A stretch of 13,221 nucleotides of DNA from CAYLQD01 sp043819695 (lineage in GTDB: Bacteria > Planctomycetota > PUPC01), in NCBI GenBank assembly GCA_043819695.1, contig JBDREM010000370.1, positions 1-13,221 on the forward strand. The letters are read 5' to 3'. How positions within the stretch are numbered: the first letter of the stretch is position 1; each line of letters begins with the position of its first letter. Of the stretch, positions 6,413 to 13,218 are shown one piece after another. The translations under genes were made by a program, and so were the position numbers. The notes below the pieces were generated by a model. The model worked only from the letters and a program-made list of their open reading frames with translations. It searched no databases and was not told the DNA's origin.

Positions 6413-7525
6413 ATGAGGAAGGAAATGCTGGTTGGCGCGGTGTTCATGCTGGCGCTCTGCCTGACCGCGTTCGGCACGATCGCGGTCAGCGGGCTCGATT
6501 TGTTCTCACCGAAGACGACGTGGCTCGTCGAGCTGCGCGAGTTGTCCGGGCTCGAGGCGGGCGACGACGTTCGCATCCTCGGCCACCGCATGGGCGAGGT
6601 GCGCAGCATCAAGTTCACCAAGTCCGACGAGAAGGGGCCGATCTTCCGGCTGAAACTCGTGATGGACGCCGAGGCGCCCATATACGAAAACTACCGGATC
6701 AACGTGCGCGACGCCACGGCGCTCGGCGGGAAGTTCCTCGCCATCGACCCCGGCCGGCCGGGCGACACATCGCCCGACGTGAAGGACCTGAAGGGCGATC
6801 CGGCCTCGTCGGACATCATGGGCGGGATCGCCGACGTCATCGGCGAGCTCAAAGAGGCCGTGAAGGCCATCACCGAGGCAAAGGGCACGCTCGGCAAGAT
6901 CGTGATGGAAGACGACCTCTACGAGGACATCCGCGAGATATCCGGGTCGCTCAAGACGATCGCCACACGGATCGAGAAGGGCCAGGGGACGGTCGGGCGG
7001 CTCATTAACGAAGACGAAGTTTACGTGCAGCTCAAGGAGGTGGCAACGAAGCTCAACTCGGGCAAGGGCGCACTCGCCAAGCTGATGAACGACGAGAGCG
7101 GGGCCATCGTCGACGACCTCCGCGCCGCCGCCGCCAGCATGAAGTCCATCGCCGCCAAGATCGACGAGGGCAGCGGGACCGTCGGCAAGCTCGTGAACGA
7201 CGGCCGGCTCTACGACAACGCGAACCTTGCTCTCGCCAACGCAAGTGATATCATGCAGAATGCGAGCGAGGGCAAGGGCACACTGGGCAAGCTCGTCACC
7301 GACGACGAGTTGTACAACAACGCGAACGCGTTCGCGAAACACGCGAGCGACGCGACGGCCAAGATCGCCAACGGCGAGGGCACGATCGGAAAGCTCGTCA
7401 ACGACCCCGAGCTCTACGAACAGGTGAAGAGGCTGCTCGCGAGGGCGATCGACACGATAGAGAACGCGCGGGACAGCGCCCCGGTCAGCGCCGTCACGTC
7501 CTTCATCTTCGGGCCGTTCCAGTAG
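6413..7525 (+). CDS. mlaD: MlaD-like MCE-domain protein with C-terminal GTLGKL repeats
   Basis: This 370-residue protein is anchored by one N-terminal helix (about residues 5-25) with the bulk in the periplasm. An MCE domain follows (about 36-115), with the typical blocks LSGLEAGDDVRILGHRMGEV and VRDATALGGKFLAIDPG. By analogy with E. coli MlaD, six copies would form a ring that carries lipid between the permease and the outer membrane. E. coli MlaD is 183 residues; here a 220-residue tail is added, made largely of six ~34-residue helical units, each with a (K/E)GT(L/V/I)GKL(V/I)-N/D-type turn, starting near 158, 192, 219, 255, 289 and 323. The tail could lengthen the ring into a helical tube or needle. 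The start ATG 6413 has the strong site AAGGAGGG six nt upstream. Confidence 0.93.
   Translation: MRKEMLVGAVFMLALCLTAFGTIAVSGLDLFSPKTTWLVELRELSGLEAGDDVRILGHRMGEVRSIKFTKSDEKGPIFRLKLVMDAEAPIYENYRINVRDATALGGKFLAIDPGRPGDTSPDVKDLKGDPASSDIMGGIADVIGELKEAVKAITEAKGTLGKIVMEDDLYEDIREISGSLKTIATRIEKGQGTVGRLINEDEVYVQLKEVATKLNSGKGALAKLMNDESGAIVDDLRAAAASMKSIAAKIDEGSGTVGKLVNDGRLYDNANLALANASDIMQNASEGKGTLGKLVTDDELYNNANAFAKHASDATAKIANGEGTIGKLVNDPELYEQVKRLLARAIDTIENARDSAPVSAVTSFIFGPFQ
6881..7417 (+). repeat. Protein-coding repeats in MlaD tail: six ~34-residue units
   Basis: Units centred on GTLGKIV (158), GTVGRLI (192), GALAKLM (219), GTVGKLV (255), GTLGKLV (289) and GTIGKLV (323) are separated by 34, 27, 36, 34 and 34 residues. 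Each is followed by an acidic D/E-rich step and usually Leu/Val-Tyr, then a predicted amphipathic helix. The last three units are the most alike. Similar repeats occur C-terminal to MCE domains in other diderms, which I recall from the family rather than from a search. Confidence 0.85.
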
Positions 7526-7533
7526 AGAGCGAG

Positions 7534-7548
7534 CGGGCCGCGGGCCCG
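7534..7548 (+). other. GC hairpin in the mlaD-STAS gap
   Basis: Six G/C pairs close on a three-nt loop (CGGGCC, GCG, GGCCCG) in the 40-nt gap between the MCE gene and the STAS gene, ending six nt before the GGAGA ribosome-binding site. No T run follows, so it is unlikely to be an intrinsic terminator. It could protect upstream message or lower expression of downstream genes, or be a chance feature of GC-rich DNA. Confidence 0.35.
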
Positions 7549-7565
7549 GTTACGGAGAAAAGTGA

Positions 7566-7925
7566 ATGACCGAGAAACTGATTGAACTTGACATCGAGCA
7601 TATCGGCGACATCACCATAGTCGCAATACGGAGCCTGCGCGTGCCCGTCGACATGAGCGGCTCGTTCGAGGAGCAGGTCGTCCGGGTCATCGAGGGCCTC
7701 GAGGCGCCAAAGGTCGTCATCGATTTCGACGGCGTCGAGTTCATCTCCAGCGCCATCCTGGGGAAGCTGATCAAGCTCAGCGGCCGGGTAGTTACGGACC
7801 GGCAGGGCCATCTCACGCTCTGCTCGCTCGACGAGAGGATCGCCGAGGTCTTCAAGATCACCGGCCTCGAGAAGCTCTTCAGCATTCACGGGACCCGCAG
7901 CGAGGCCGTCGCGGCCCTCAGATAG
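7566..7925 (+). CDS. STAS-domain protein, MlaB-like or anti-sigma antagonist type
   Basis: This 119-residue protein is a single STAS domain. An N-terminal strand pair (ITIVAIRSLRVPVDMSGS) is followed by KVVIDFDGVEFISSAILGKL (residues 49-68), which is the family's signature, with tandem Ser61-Ser62 at the place where SpoIIAA/RsbV proteins are phosphorylated. The C-terminal part ending LEKLFSIHGTRSEAVAAL is also typical. In E. coli the fourth subunit of the MlaFEDB complex, MlaB, is a STAS protein bound to MlaF. Position after mlaE-mlaF-mlaD makes that role likely here, but an independent anti-sigma-antagonist function cannot be excluded, and no kinase or sigma gene is nearby. ATG 7566 has GGAGA about seven nt upstream. 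Confidence 0.88.
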   Translation: MTEKLIELDIEHIGDITIVAIRSLRVPVDMSGSFEEQVVRVIEGLEAPKVVIDFDGVEFISSAILGKLIKLSGRVVTDRQGHLTLCSLDERIAEVFKITGLEKLFSIHGTRSEAVAALR

Positions 7926-7936
7926 GACTCGGCCGA

Positions 7937-8827
7937 ATGCCCAGCGCCGAACAGTACCTGCGGCCCGACGTCATCGCCCGCGTCAAGCGCTTCGACCTCA
8001 AGGCCAAGTTCCTCATCGAGGGGTTTTTCTCCGGCCTCCATCGCAGCCCGTTCAAGGGATTCAGCGCCGAGTTCTCCGACCACCGCAAATACGTCCACGG
8101 CGACGAAATCAAGGACCTCGACTGGAAGGTCTACGCCCGCACGAACAAGTACTACGTCAAGCGGTTCGAGGCCGAGACGAACATGGAGTGCCACCTCGTG
8201 GTCGACGCGTCGGCCTCGATGGGCTACGGCACCACCGGCCTCACCAAGCTCGAATACGCGACCTACATCTCGGCCGCGCTCGCCTTCCTCGTCACGTCGC
8301 AGCAGGACACCGTCGGCCTTATCACGTTCGACGACGCCATCCGCGCGGTACTCAAGCCGAAGAGCAAGCGCAAACACATCATCCGCATCCTCAAGATCCT
8401 CAACGACACAAAGCCCGGCAAGCAGTGCAAGGTCTCGGAGCAGTTGCACCAGGTCGCGGGCGTCATCGACAAGCGCGGCCTCGTCGTCGTCATGTCCGAC
8501 CTGCTCGACGACCCGGACGACGTGCTCGACGCGTTCGCGCACCTCCGCTACGACGGGCACGACATCATCGTCTTCCACATACTCGACGAGGCCGAGGCGA
8601 AGTTCCCGTTCGGCGACGCGAGGCGGTTCGAGGACATCGAGACGGGCGAGACGATCGTCACCGACGCAGCGAGCGTCCGGGCCGGGTACATTAAGGCGCT
8701 CGGCGAATTCATCGAGACGTATCGCAGCGAACTCCACAAGCGCCACATCGACTTCTTCAACATCGACACAGCCACGTCGTTCGACAAGGCCCTGATGGCA
8801 TACCTGATGAAGCGGTCCGGACGCTGA
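7937..8827 (+). CDS. DUF58 domain-containing protein
   Basis: This 296-residue cytoplasmic protein belongs to the DUF58 family, a VWA-like fold found with MoxR ATPases and BatA-type proteins. The signature is clear: HRKYVHGDEIKDLDWKVYAR (residues 49-68), then TNKYYVKRFEAE. Next is a MIDAS-like VVDASASM, with the metal-site pattern D-x-S-x-S at residues 90-94, and a later VVVMSDLLDD strand. It lacks the two N-terminal membrane helices present in some DUF58 proteins. AGGA lies nine nt before the ATG and overlaps the STAS stop codon. It overlaps the next gene by one nt (TGATG). The family is thought to assist protein-complex assembly or maturation with MoxR, but the target is unknown. No MoxR gene is in the window. 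Confidence 0.92.
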   Translation: MPSAEQYLRPDVIARVKRFDLKAKFLIEGFFSGLHRSPFKGFSAEFSDHRKYVHGDEIKDLDWKVYARTNKYYVKRFEAETNMECHLVVDASASMGYGTTGLTKLEYATYISAALAFLVTSQQDTVGLITFDDAIRAVLKPKSKRKHIIRILKILNDTKPGKQCKVSEQLHQVAGVIDKRGLVVVMSDLLDDPDDVLDAFAHLRYDGHDIIVFHILDEAEAKFPFGDARRFEDIETGETIVTDAASVRAGYIKALGEFIETYRSELHKRHIDFFNIDTATSFDKALMAYLMKRSGR

Positions 8828-11010
8828 TGTTCGAGTACTACCATCCATCGCTGGTGTGGCTGGCGCTCGGCGCGCTCGCGCCTGTCATCATCCACTTCGC
8901 GGCCCGGAACAAGCCGAAGCGAACGCCCTTCCCCGCGCTCCGGTTCATCCTCGCCTCGCACCGCAAGACCGCGACCAAGTTCAAACTCAAGCAGCTTCTC
9001 CTCCTGCTCCTGAGAATGGCCGCGCTGGCGCTCTTTGCCTTCGTCATCGCCCGGCCCCTGATAGAAGGCGAGACGGGCGACATCCGGCGGACGCAAGTGA
9101 CCGTCACCGCCGTGATCGTGTTCGACACGTCGTACAGCATGCTCTACGAGCACGGAGGCTCATCGTCGTTCGAGAAGGCGAAAGAAATGGCGCTCGCCGC
9201 GATCGGCTCCTTCGCCCCGGGCAAGAGCCGCGTCTGCCTTCTCTTCGCCGGGCCCGCGCCGAAACCCGTGATCACCGACTTCAACCACGCCTTCGACCTC
9301 GACGCAGTCAAGAAACACATCCGCGAGGCCGAGCCTTCGTACCGCGGCGGAGACTGCGCCCGCGCGGTCGCCGAGGCCGTTAAGATGCTCGACAAGGTGA
9401 GCGGAGCCGGCAAGGCCGTGTTCGTGTTCACCGACATGACCGCGCAGTCGTGGCCGCGGGCCGTGCCCGCGGGCGAGAAGACGGGCAACATAGCAATCTA
9501 TATAGCAGACAGCGGGCCGGCGAGGCCGCTGAACCCTGCGCTGCTCGGCGTCTCCGCGCCGGTCACGGCGTCCACCGGCGCCGAGCTCGAGGTCAAAGCG
9601 AAGGCCGGCGCCGTCGGCACCGCCGGCCGCCGCGTCGAGCTTACCATCGACGGCGAGCGGCGCGGCCTCCGGCTCCTCAGCGCACACCAGGTCGAGGAGA
9701 TCAGCCTGACCACGACGGTCACGAGGCGCTCGACGGAGCACTGGGGCCGCGTGGCCGTGACCGGAAAAGATCACCTGCCCGTCGACAACCGCCGTTACTT
9801 CACGTTCCGGAGCAGCCCGCCGCTCAAGGTCGTGCTCGTGAACGGAGCGCCGTCGGAGGTCGCCCGCCGCGATGAGCTGACCTTCCTGCGGACGGCCCTC
9901 GCGCCTCGGGGCGTCGCCGCCGGCCAGTCCTTCGAGGTCGCCGAGATGACGGCGGCCGGCCTCGGCGCCGCAGAGCTTGCGGGGATCGACGTCCTCGCAC
10001 TGTGCAACGTCGGCGCCGTCCCGCAGAAGGTCTGGACCAATATCCGCCGGTTCGTGTCGACCGGCAGCGGCCTCATCGTGTTCGGAGGCGACAACGTCGT
10101 TCCCGCCGCGTACGAGGCCGCCGCAACGGGCGAGACCCCCCTGCTGCCGTGCGTGATCGGCATGGCACGGACGCTCGAGGGCGGCACGCGCCTCGAACCG
10201 GGCCGGCTCGCCCACCCAATACTCCACCGGTGGCGAGGCGGGCGGAACGGCGATCTGGCCGGCGCCAGGTTCAAGACGTACCTGCGGCTCACGCCCAACA
10301 AGAAGGGCGAGGTCGTGCTCGCGTTCAAGAACGGCGACCCGGCGCTCGTCATCGGTAAGTACGGGACCGGCTTGGCGCTGGTGTACGCGAGCTCGTGCGA
10401 CCGCGACTGGAACACGTTCCCGCGCACCGTCCCCTATCCGGTCCTGATGCACGAGTTGCTCAAGCATCTGGTTGCGTCGCGACAGGAATCGCGCGACGTC
10501 CTTGTCGGCCTCGCGCCCGCGTTGACGATTCAGAAGCCGAAGGCCGTCCGGTCGGTCACGCTCTCGCGGCTGCCCGTCGATCCGCTCCCGTTAATGAAGG
10601 GTGTCGAGGCGCCTGACGACAAGCCCGAGGACGTGACGGGCCGACTCGAGCCCCGAAGCGGCGAACTCAGCCTCTCGGCGGTCGAGCGGCCGGGGCTCTA
10701 CCGCGTCGCCGTCGCGCGCGACAACGAGGCCGAGCCGGACGAGCACTTGTTCGCCGTGAACCTCGACACCGAGGAGTCACACATCGAGCGGCTCGAGGAG
10801 AACGAGGACGTCATCAAGTCGCTACTGCCCGAGCGTGAGGTCAAGATCGCGAAGAACAAGGACGAACTGCTCGACCACATCTCGAGCGCGAAGTCGCAGT
10901 CCGAGCTTGCCTCGGACCTCGCCGGCATCGTGCTCGCCGTGCTCCTCGCCGAGATGTACCTGTCGAACCACATGCGCGCCCGTGTCGCAACGACGGAGAC
11001 GGCCGCGTGA
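8827..11010 (+). CDS. BatA-like membrane protein with VWA and GATase-like domains
   Basis: This 727-residue protein starts with the BatA N-terminal double-helix module: helix about 8-26, a basic loop with PFPALRFI, and helix about 56-79. It continues with a VWA domain whose MIDAS motif is D-T-S-Y-S at residues 100-104 and whose third-site strand is VFVFTDMT. After a beta-rich linker, a class I glutamine-amidotransferase-like module begins near residue 331 (PLKVVLVNGAPS) and includes DVLALCNVGAV and GSGLIVFGGDNV. A C-terminal helix near residues 697-715 returns it to the membrane, so the middle part is probably periplasmic. The amidotransferase-like part shows no obvious catalytic Cys-His-Glu set and may be structural. 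Such proteins are commonly paired with DUF58 in planctomycetes and relatives. It is the last gene of the plus-strand operon, and its start overlaps the DUF58 stop by one nt. Confidence 0.9.
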   Translation: MFEYYHPSLVWLALGALAPVIIHFAARNKPKRTPFPALRFILASHRKTATKFKLKQLLLLLLRMAALALFAFVIARPLIEGETGDIRRTQVTVTAVIVFDTSYSMLYEHGGSSSFEKAKEMALAAIGSFAPGKSRVCLLFAGPAPKPVITDFNHAFDLDAVKKHIREAEPSYRGGDCARAVAEAVKMLDKVSGAGKAVFVFTDMTAQSWPRAVPAGEKTGNIAIYIADSGPARPLNPALLGVSAPVTASTGAELEVKAKAGAVGTAGRRVELTIDGERRGLRLLSAHQVEEISLTTTVTRRSTEHWGRVAVTGKDHLPVDNRRYFTFRSSPPLKVVLVNGAPSEVARRDELTFLRTALAPRGVAAGQSFEVAEMTAAGLGAAELAGIDVLALCNVGAVPQKVWTNIRRFVSTGSGLIVFGGDNVVPAAYEAAATGETPLLPCVIGMARTLEGGTRLEPGRLAHPILHRWRGGRNGDLAGARFKTYLRLTPNKKGEVVLAFKNGDPALVIGKYGTGLALVYASSCDRDWNTFPRTVPYPVLMHELLKHLVASRQESRDVLVGLAPALTIQKPKAVRSVTLSRLPVDPLPLMKGVEAPDDKPEDVTGRLEPRSGELSLSAVERPGLYRVAVARDNEAEPDEHLFAVNLDTEESHIERLEENEDVIKSLLPEREVKIAKNKDELLDHISSAKSQSELASDLAGIVLAVLLAEMYLSNHMRARVATTETAA

Positions 11011-11016
11011 GCGGCG

Positions 11017-12831
11017 TCAGCGCGGACGGTCTCCCTTCTCGAACGCGACGGCGCGTTCGCGAAGCTGCTCGTCGGACAGAGCATCCGCCTCGGCCAGAAC
11101 GCCCTCCGCCACGCCGTAGCGCCGCGCGAGCCGCAGCGCCCGCCGCGCCTCGTCCATCCTGCCGAGCAGAGCGTTCAGCACGCCGATCCGCACGTGGATG
11201 TCCGCGTAGTTGGGCGAGTGGACCTGGAGCCCGCGGAACGCATCGAGCGCCGCGTCATACTCCCCGGCATAGAAAAGCGAGTTGGCGAGAACGTAATGCG
11301 ACGGGACGGAGACCGGGTCGAGCTCGAGCGCGCGTTGCGCGCTTTCGATGGACTCGACCCACTTGCCCTTTTTCTGCCGGCCGTCCGCCTTCTCGAGATG
11401 CTTCCGCGCCTGGTACGGCCGCCATACCTGCGCGTCCCATATGACGGCCGCGACGGCGACGCCTGCAATGACAACGAACGCGCGCCACGGCCAGGCACGC
11501 GCGGGCGACGGCCGGCCGCCTTCGTCGGCATCCTGCCAGCGCGCGGCCGCGAGCCCCATCATCGCCCACAGCATCAGCCAGCATGTGGGGTACCGCGTGT
11601 CCACGCTCGCCACGGCGTGGGCCAGCATCGTGACGGAGGCCGCGAACGCCGCGAGCAGCAGCGGCCGTCCTCCCCCGCCCGGCCGCCTCAGCGCCCGCAC
11701 GCTCCCGACCGCGATGAGCCCAATGAGCAGCATGAACGACACCATCCCGAGCATTCCGGTCTCGGCCAGCACGTCGAGATATTCGCAGTGGGCGTGCAGC
11801 ACGACGGAGGTCACCTGGTGGCTCGTGTAGTCGAGCGGGCGAAACTCGGCGAAATGCACCGTGAACGTGCCCGGACCCGTTCCGACCACCGGGCTGGACT
11901 GAAACATGCCAACGGCACTCCGCCATATCACCACTCTCCCCGGCAAATGTTGCCGGACGGCACGCAAACGCTGCCCAACCGAGGGAAATGAGAACCCGAC
12001 TGCGGCCGCGATCCCGGCAATGAAGACGCCTGTCGCGGCCAGCCGGCCGAGCCTGCAGAGCGCCCCCTTCTCTCTGCCCGTCACAACTGTCGCGACACAG
12101 ACAATGAGCCCGATCGCGAACGCGAACCATGCGGTCCGCGTGCCGCTGAAGATCATGCAGGCAATCATCAGCAGGGCCGCGGCCGCGAGCAGGACCCGCA
12201 GCCACCATTTCCTGAGGTGCAGCAGCGCGCCGATCCCAAGCACGGCGCACGTTGCCATGTAGCCGCCGAGCGCCGTCTCGAGCCCGATCGTGCCGAGCAC
12301 GCGGGCGCCGAGCCCGAACTCTATCTTGCGAGCCCCCTTGAACCAAGTCTGCCCAGCGTCGCCGATCCCCAACCTTTGACAACAACCATAGACCGCAACA
12401 AGAGCAGCGGCGGCCAGGACTGCACCAACAAACCAATCGGCCCACTCGCGTCTGCGAAAGACGACGGCCGCGGCGACGAAGAAAATGACGTGCGCCGCAA
12501 GCCACCACGTCTCGCGCAGCCCGATCTCGCTGTACCGGGAGAACGCCGCCGAGACGGCCGCGGCCGCGACGAACAGCCCTGCGACGCGCACGACGCCGGC
12601 GACGGCGGCCGGAATCCGCCCGCCCGCGGCCCATCGCACGAGCAGCAGCACTCCGGCGGCAAGGGCGCACGCGCCCGATATCGGCCACTTGACGTCGAGC
12701 GCATAGGGCGTGCTCGTGCTGTAGCAGAGCGGGACGAAGAAGACGGCGAAGCCGAGCGAGATTGCCGCCGCGGCCTCGCTCACCTTCACGACGTCGATGC
12801 TGCGGCTCACCTTCTCCGAGGTCGGCGGCAT
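11017..12831 (-). CDS. O-antigen ligase/polymerase (Wzy_C) family protein with C-terminal TPR
   Basis: This 604-residue polytopic membrane protein has about 10-12 hydrophobic segments up to residue ~460. It includes SGTRTAWFAFAIGL (about 227) and the Wzy_C/WaaL block GRVVIWRSAVGMFQSSPVVG-TGPGTF (about 297-322), with HAHCEYLDVLAETGMLG (about 345) supplying the typical His-Glu region. Such proteins ligate or polymerise polyprenyl-linked glycans in the periplasm. A tetratricopeptide domain follows the last helix (about 477-590), for instance WVESIESAQRALELDP. I chose ATG 12829-12831 because AGGGAG lies eight nt upstream and because any longer frame runs through the tRNA gene. The start is 13 nt from the tRNA 3' end, so the two are probably co-transcribed. 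The stop is 6 nt from the convergent BatA-like stop. The substrate is unknown. Confidence 0.88.
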   Translation of the reverse strand: MPPTSEKVSRSIDVVKVSEAAAAISLGFAVFFVPLCYSTSTPYALDVKWPISGACALAAGVLLLVRWAAGGRIPAAVAGVVRVAGLFVAAAAVSAAFSRYSEIGLRETWWLAAHVIFFVAAAVVFRRREWADWFVGAVLAAAALVAVYGCCQRLGIGDAGQTWFKGARKIEFGLGARVLGTIGLETALGGYMATCAVLGIGALLHLRKWWLRVLLAAAALLMIACMIFSGTRTAWFAFAIGLIVCVATVVTGREKGALCRLGRLAATGVFIAGIAAAVGFSFPSVGQRLRAVRQHLPGRVVIWRSAVGMFQSSPVVGTGPGTFTVHFAEFRPLDYTSHQVTSVVLHAHCEYLDVLAETGMLGMVSFMLLIGLIAVGSVRALRRPGGGGRPLLLAAFAASVTMLAHAVASVDTRYPTCWLMLWAMMGLAAARWQDADEGGRPSPARAWPWRAFVVIAGVAVAAVIWDAQVWRPYQARKHLEKADGRQKKGKWVESIESAQRALELDPVSVPSHYVLANSLFYAGEYDAALDAFRGLQVHSPNYADIHVRIGVLNALLGRMDEARRALRLARRYGVAEGVLAEADALSDEQLRERAVAFEKGDRPR

Positions 12832-12839
12832 AGCGCTTG

Positions 12840-12845
12840 CTCCCT
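12840..12845 (-). promoter_or_regulatory. Ribosome-binding site sharing a base with the tRNA CCA end
   Basis: AGGGAG (12845-12840) lies eight nt before the ligase ATG (12831-12829). Its first A is the final A of the encoded tRNA CCA. Cleavage at the tRNA 3' end would leave a message beginning GGGAGC, so the site would be at the extreme 5' end, or be trimmed if 3' processing is imprecise. Confidence 0.65.
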
Positions 12846-12929
12846 GGTGCGAGGGGGGGGACTCGAACCCCCACGCCCGAAGGCACAGGAACCTAAATCC
12901 TGCACGTCTGCCAGTTCCGCCACCCTCGC
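12845..12929 (-). tRNA. tRNA-Leu (anticodon UAG)
   Basis: The cloverleaf is clear on the minus strand. The seven-bp acceptor GCGAGGG pairs with CCCTCGC, followed by discriminator A and an encoded CCA (12847-12845). The anticodon stem CAGGA/TCCTG encloses the loop TTTAGGT, giving anticodon TAG at 12895-12893, which reads CUA and probably other CUN codons. A long class II variable arm has GCC-TTCG-GGC, and the T arm is GGGGG-TTCGAGT-CCCCC. The 85-nt length with CCA, the long variable arm and discriminator A all fit leucine. It has its own promoter and lies 13 nt upstream of the ligase gene in the same direction. Confidence 0.97.
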
Positions 12930-12938
12930 TCTCCGATG

Positions 12939-12967
12939 AGAATACCGCCTCCGGCACGAAAAGTCAA
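12939..12967 (-). promoter_or_regulatory. Sigma70-type promoter of tRNA-Leu and the ligase gene
   Basis: On the minus strand TTGACT (12967-12962) and TATTCT (12944-12939) are separated by exactly 17 nt. Each differs from consensus by one base. The expected start, about 12930-12932, is only one to three nt before the mature tRNA 5' end at 12929, so very little 5' leader would need removal by RNase P. No other promoter for the downstream ligase gene fits in the 13 nt between the tRNA and its ATG. Confidence 0.8.
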
Positions 12968-13084
12968 ACGGGGCGCACCAGTCAGTGGATGATCTCTGAG
13001 GAAAGCAGCAAGGCCGGAGAATTCATACCTGGTTTCCTGGCTTCCTTAGATGGATTCGTTGATCTTCGCGTGCGGAACGGCGCA

Positions 13085-13097
13085 GGTACATAGTACC
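13085..13097. repeat. Short hairpin GGTAC-ATA-GTACC
   Basis: A perfect five-bp inverted repeat with a three-nt loop. Its right arm also begins the outer arm of the larger inverted repeat ending at 13211. Confidence 0.45.
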
Positions 13098-13211
13098 CCC
13101 CTGAGAGCGGTGGAGGGCGGCGGGCTGCGGGCTGGCGATGTGGCGGCTACCGAGGGAACCCGGACGGCGACCGCAGTGGCCGCCACATCGCTCGCGGCTG
13201 CCAGGGGGTAC
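13093..13211. repeat. Outer inverted-repeat pair enclosing a ~119-bp palindromic region
   Basis: GTACCCCCCTG (13093-13103) is mirrored by CAGGGGGTAC (13202-13211), differing only by one C in the run. The arms enclose the 16-bp stem at 13135-13191. Also inside is a tandem CGGGCTG x2 at 13121-13134. No protein frame is convincing. It may be a REP/MITE-like mobile repeat or a structured RNA; copy number in the genome would decide. Confidence 0.45.
13135..13191. repeat. Strong 16-bp inverted repeat (hairpin)
   Basis: GCGATGTGGCGGC (13135-13147) is a perfect inverted copy of GCCGCCACATCGC (13179-13191). With one T-G wobble and two more pairs, the stem extends to 16 bp (13135-13150 with 13176-13191) around a 25-nt loop. 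The stem is too long to be a likely chance match in this window. No T run follows either arm, so it is not an obvious intrinsic terminator. Confidence 0.7.
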
Positions 13212-13218
13212 CCCTGGC
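13200..13218. repeat. Hairpin GCCAGGGG-GTA-CCCCTGGC at the right edge
   Basis: Eight perfect base pairs close on a three-nt loop. There is no T run before the window ends, three nt later, so termination cannot be judged. The arm overlaps the outer inverted repeat, so the two structures would compete. Confidence 0.5.

Noticed and set aside
12845..12929. tRNA-Leu as an integration site of a mobile element
   Set aside because: The 3' side runs directly into the ligase gene, and I saw no integrase and no direct repeat of the tRNA 3' end.
12832..12957. N-terminal extension of the ligase by 42 residues
   Set aside because: The extension reads through the whole tRNA-Leu gene; the internal ATG at 12829-12831 has a good ribosome-binding site.
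12990..13080. SRP RNA candidate because of a GGAAAGCAGCAAGG-like stretch
   Set aside because: The conserved SRP helix 8 sequence around GGAAGGAAGCAGCC and the expected long pairing are not present.
12989..13093. Small plus-strand open frame of 34 codons
   Set aside because: It has an ATG and a plausible-looking peptide, but no ribosome-binding site, no family I recognise and it ends inside the palindromes. It could be a gene remnant, but this is not supportable.
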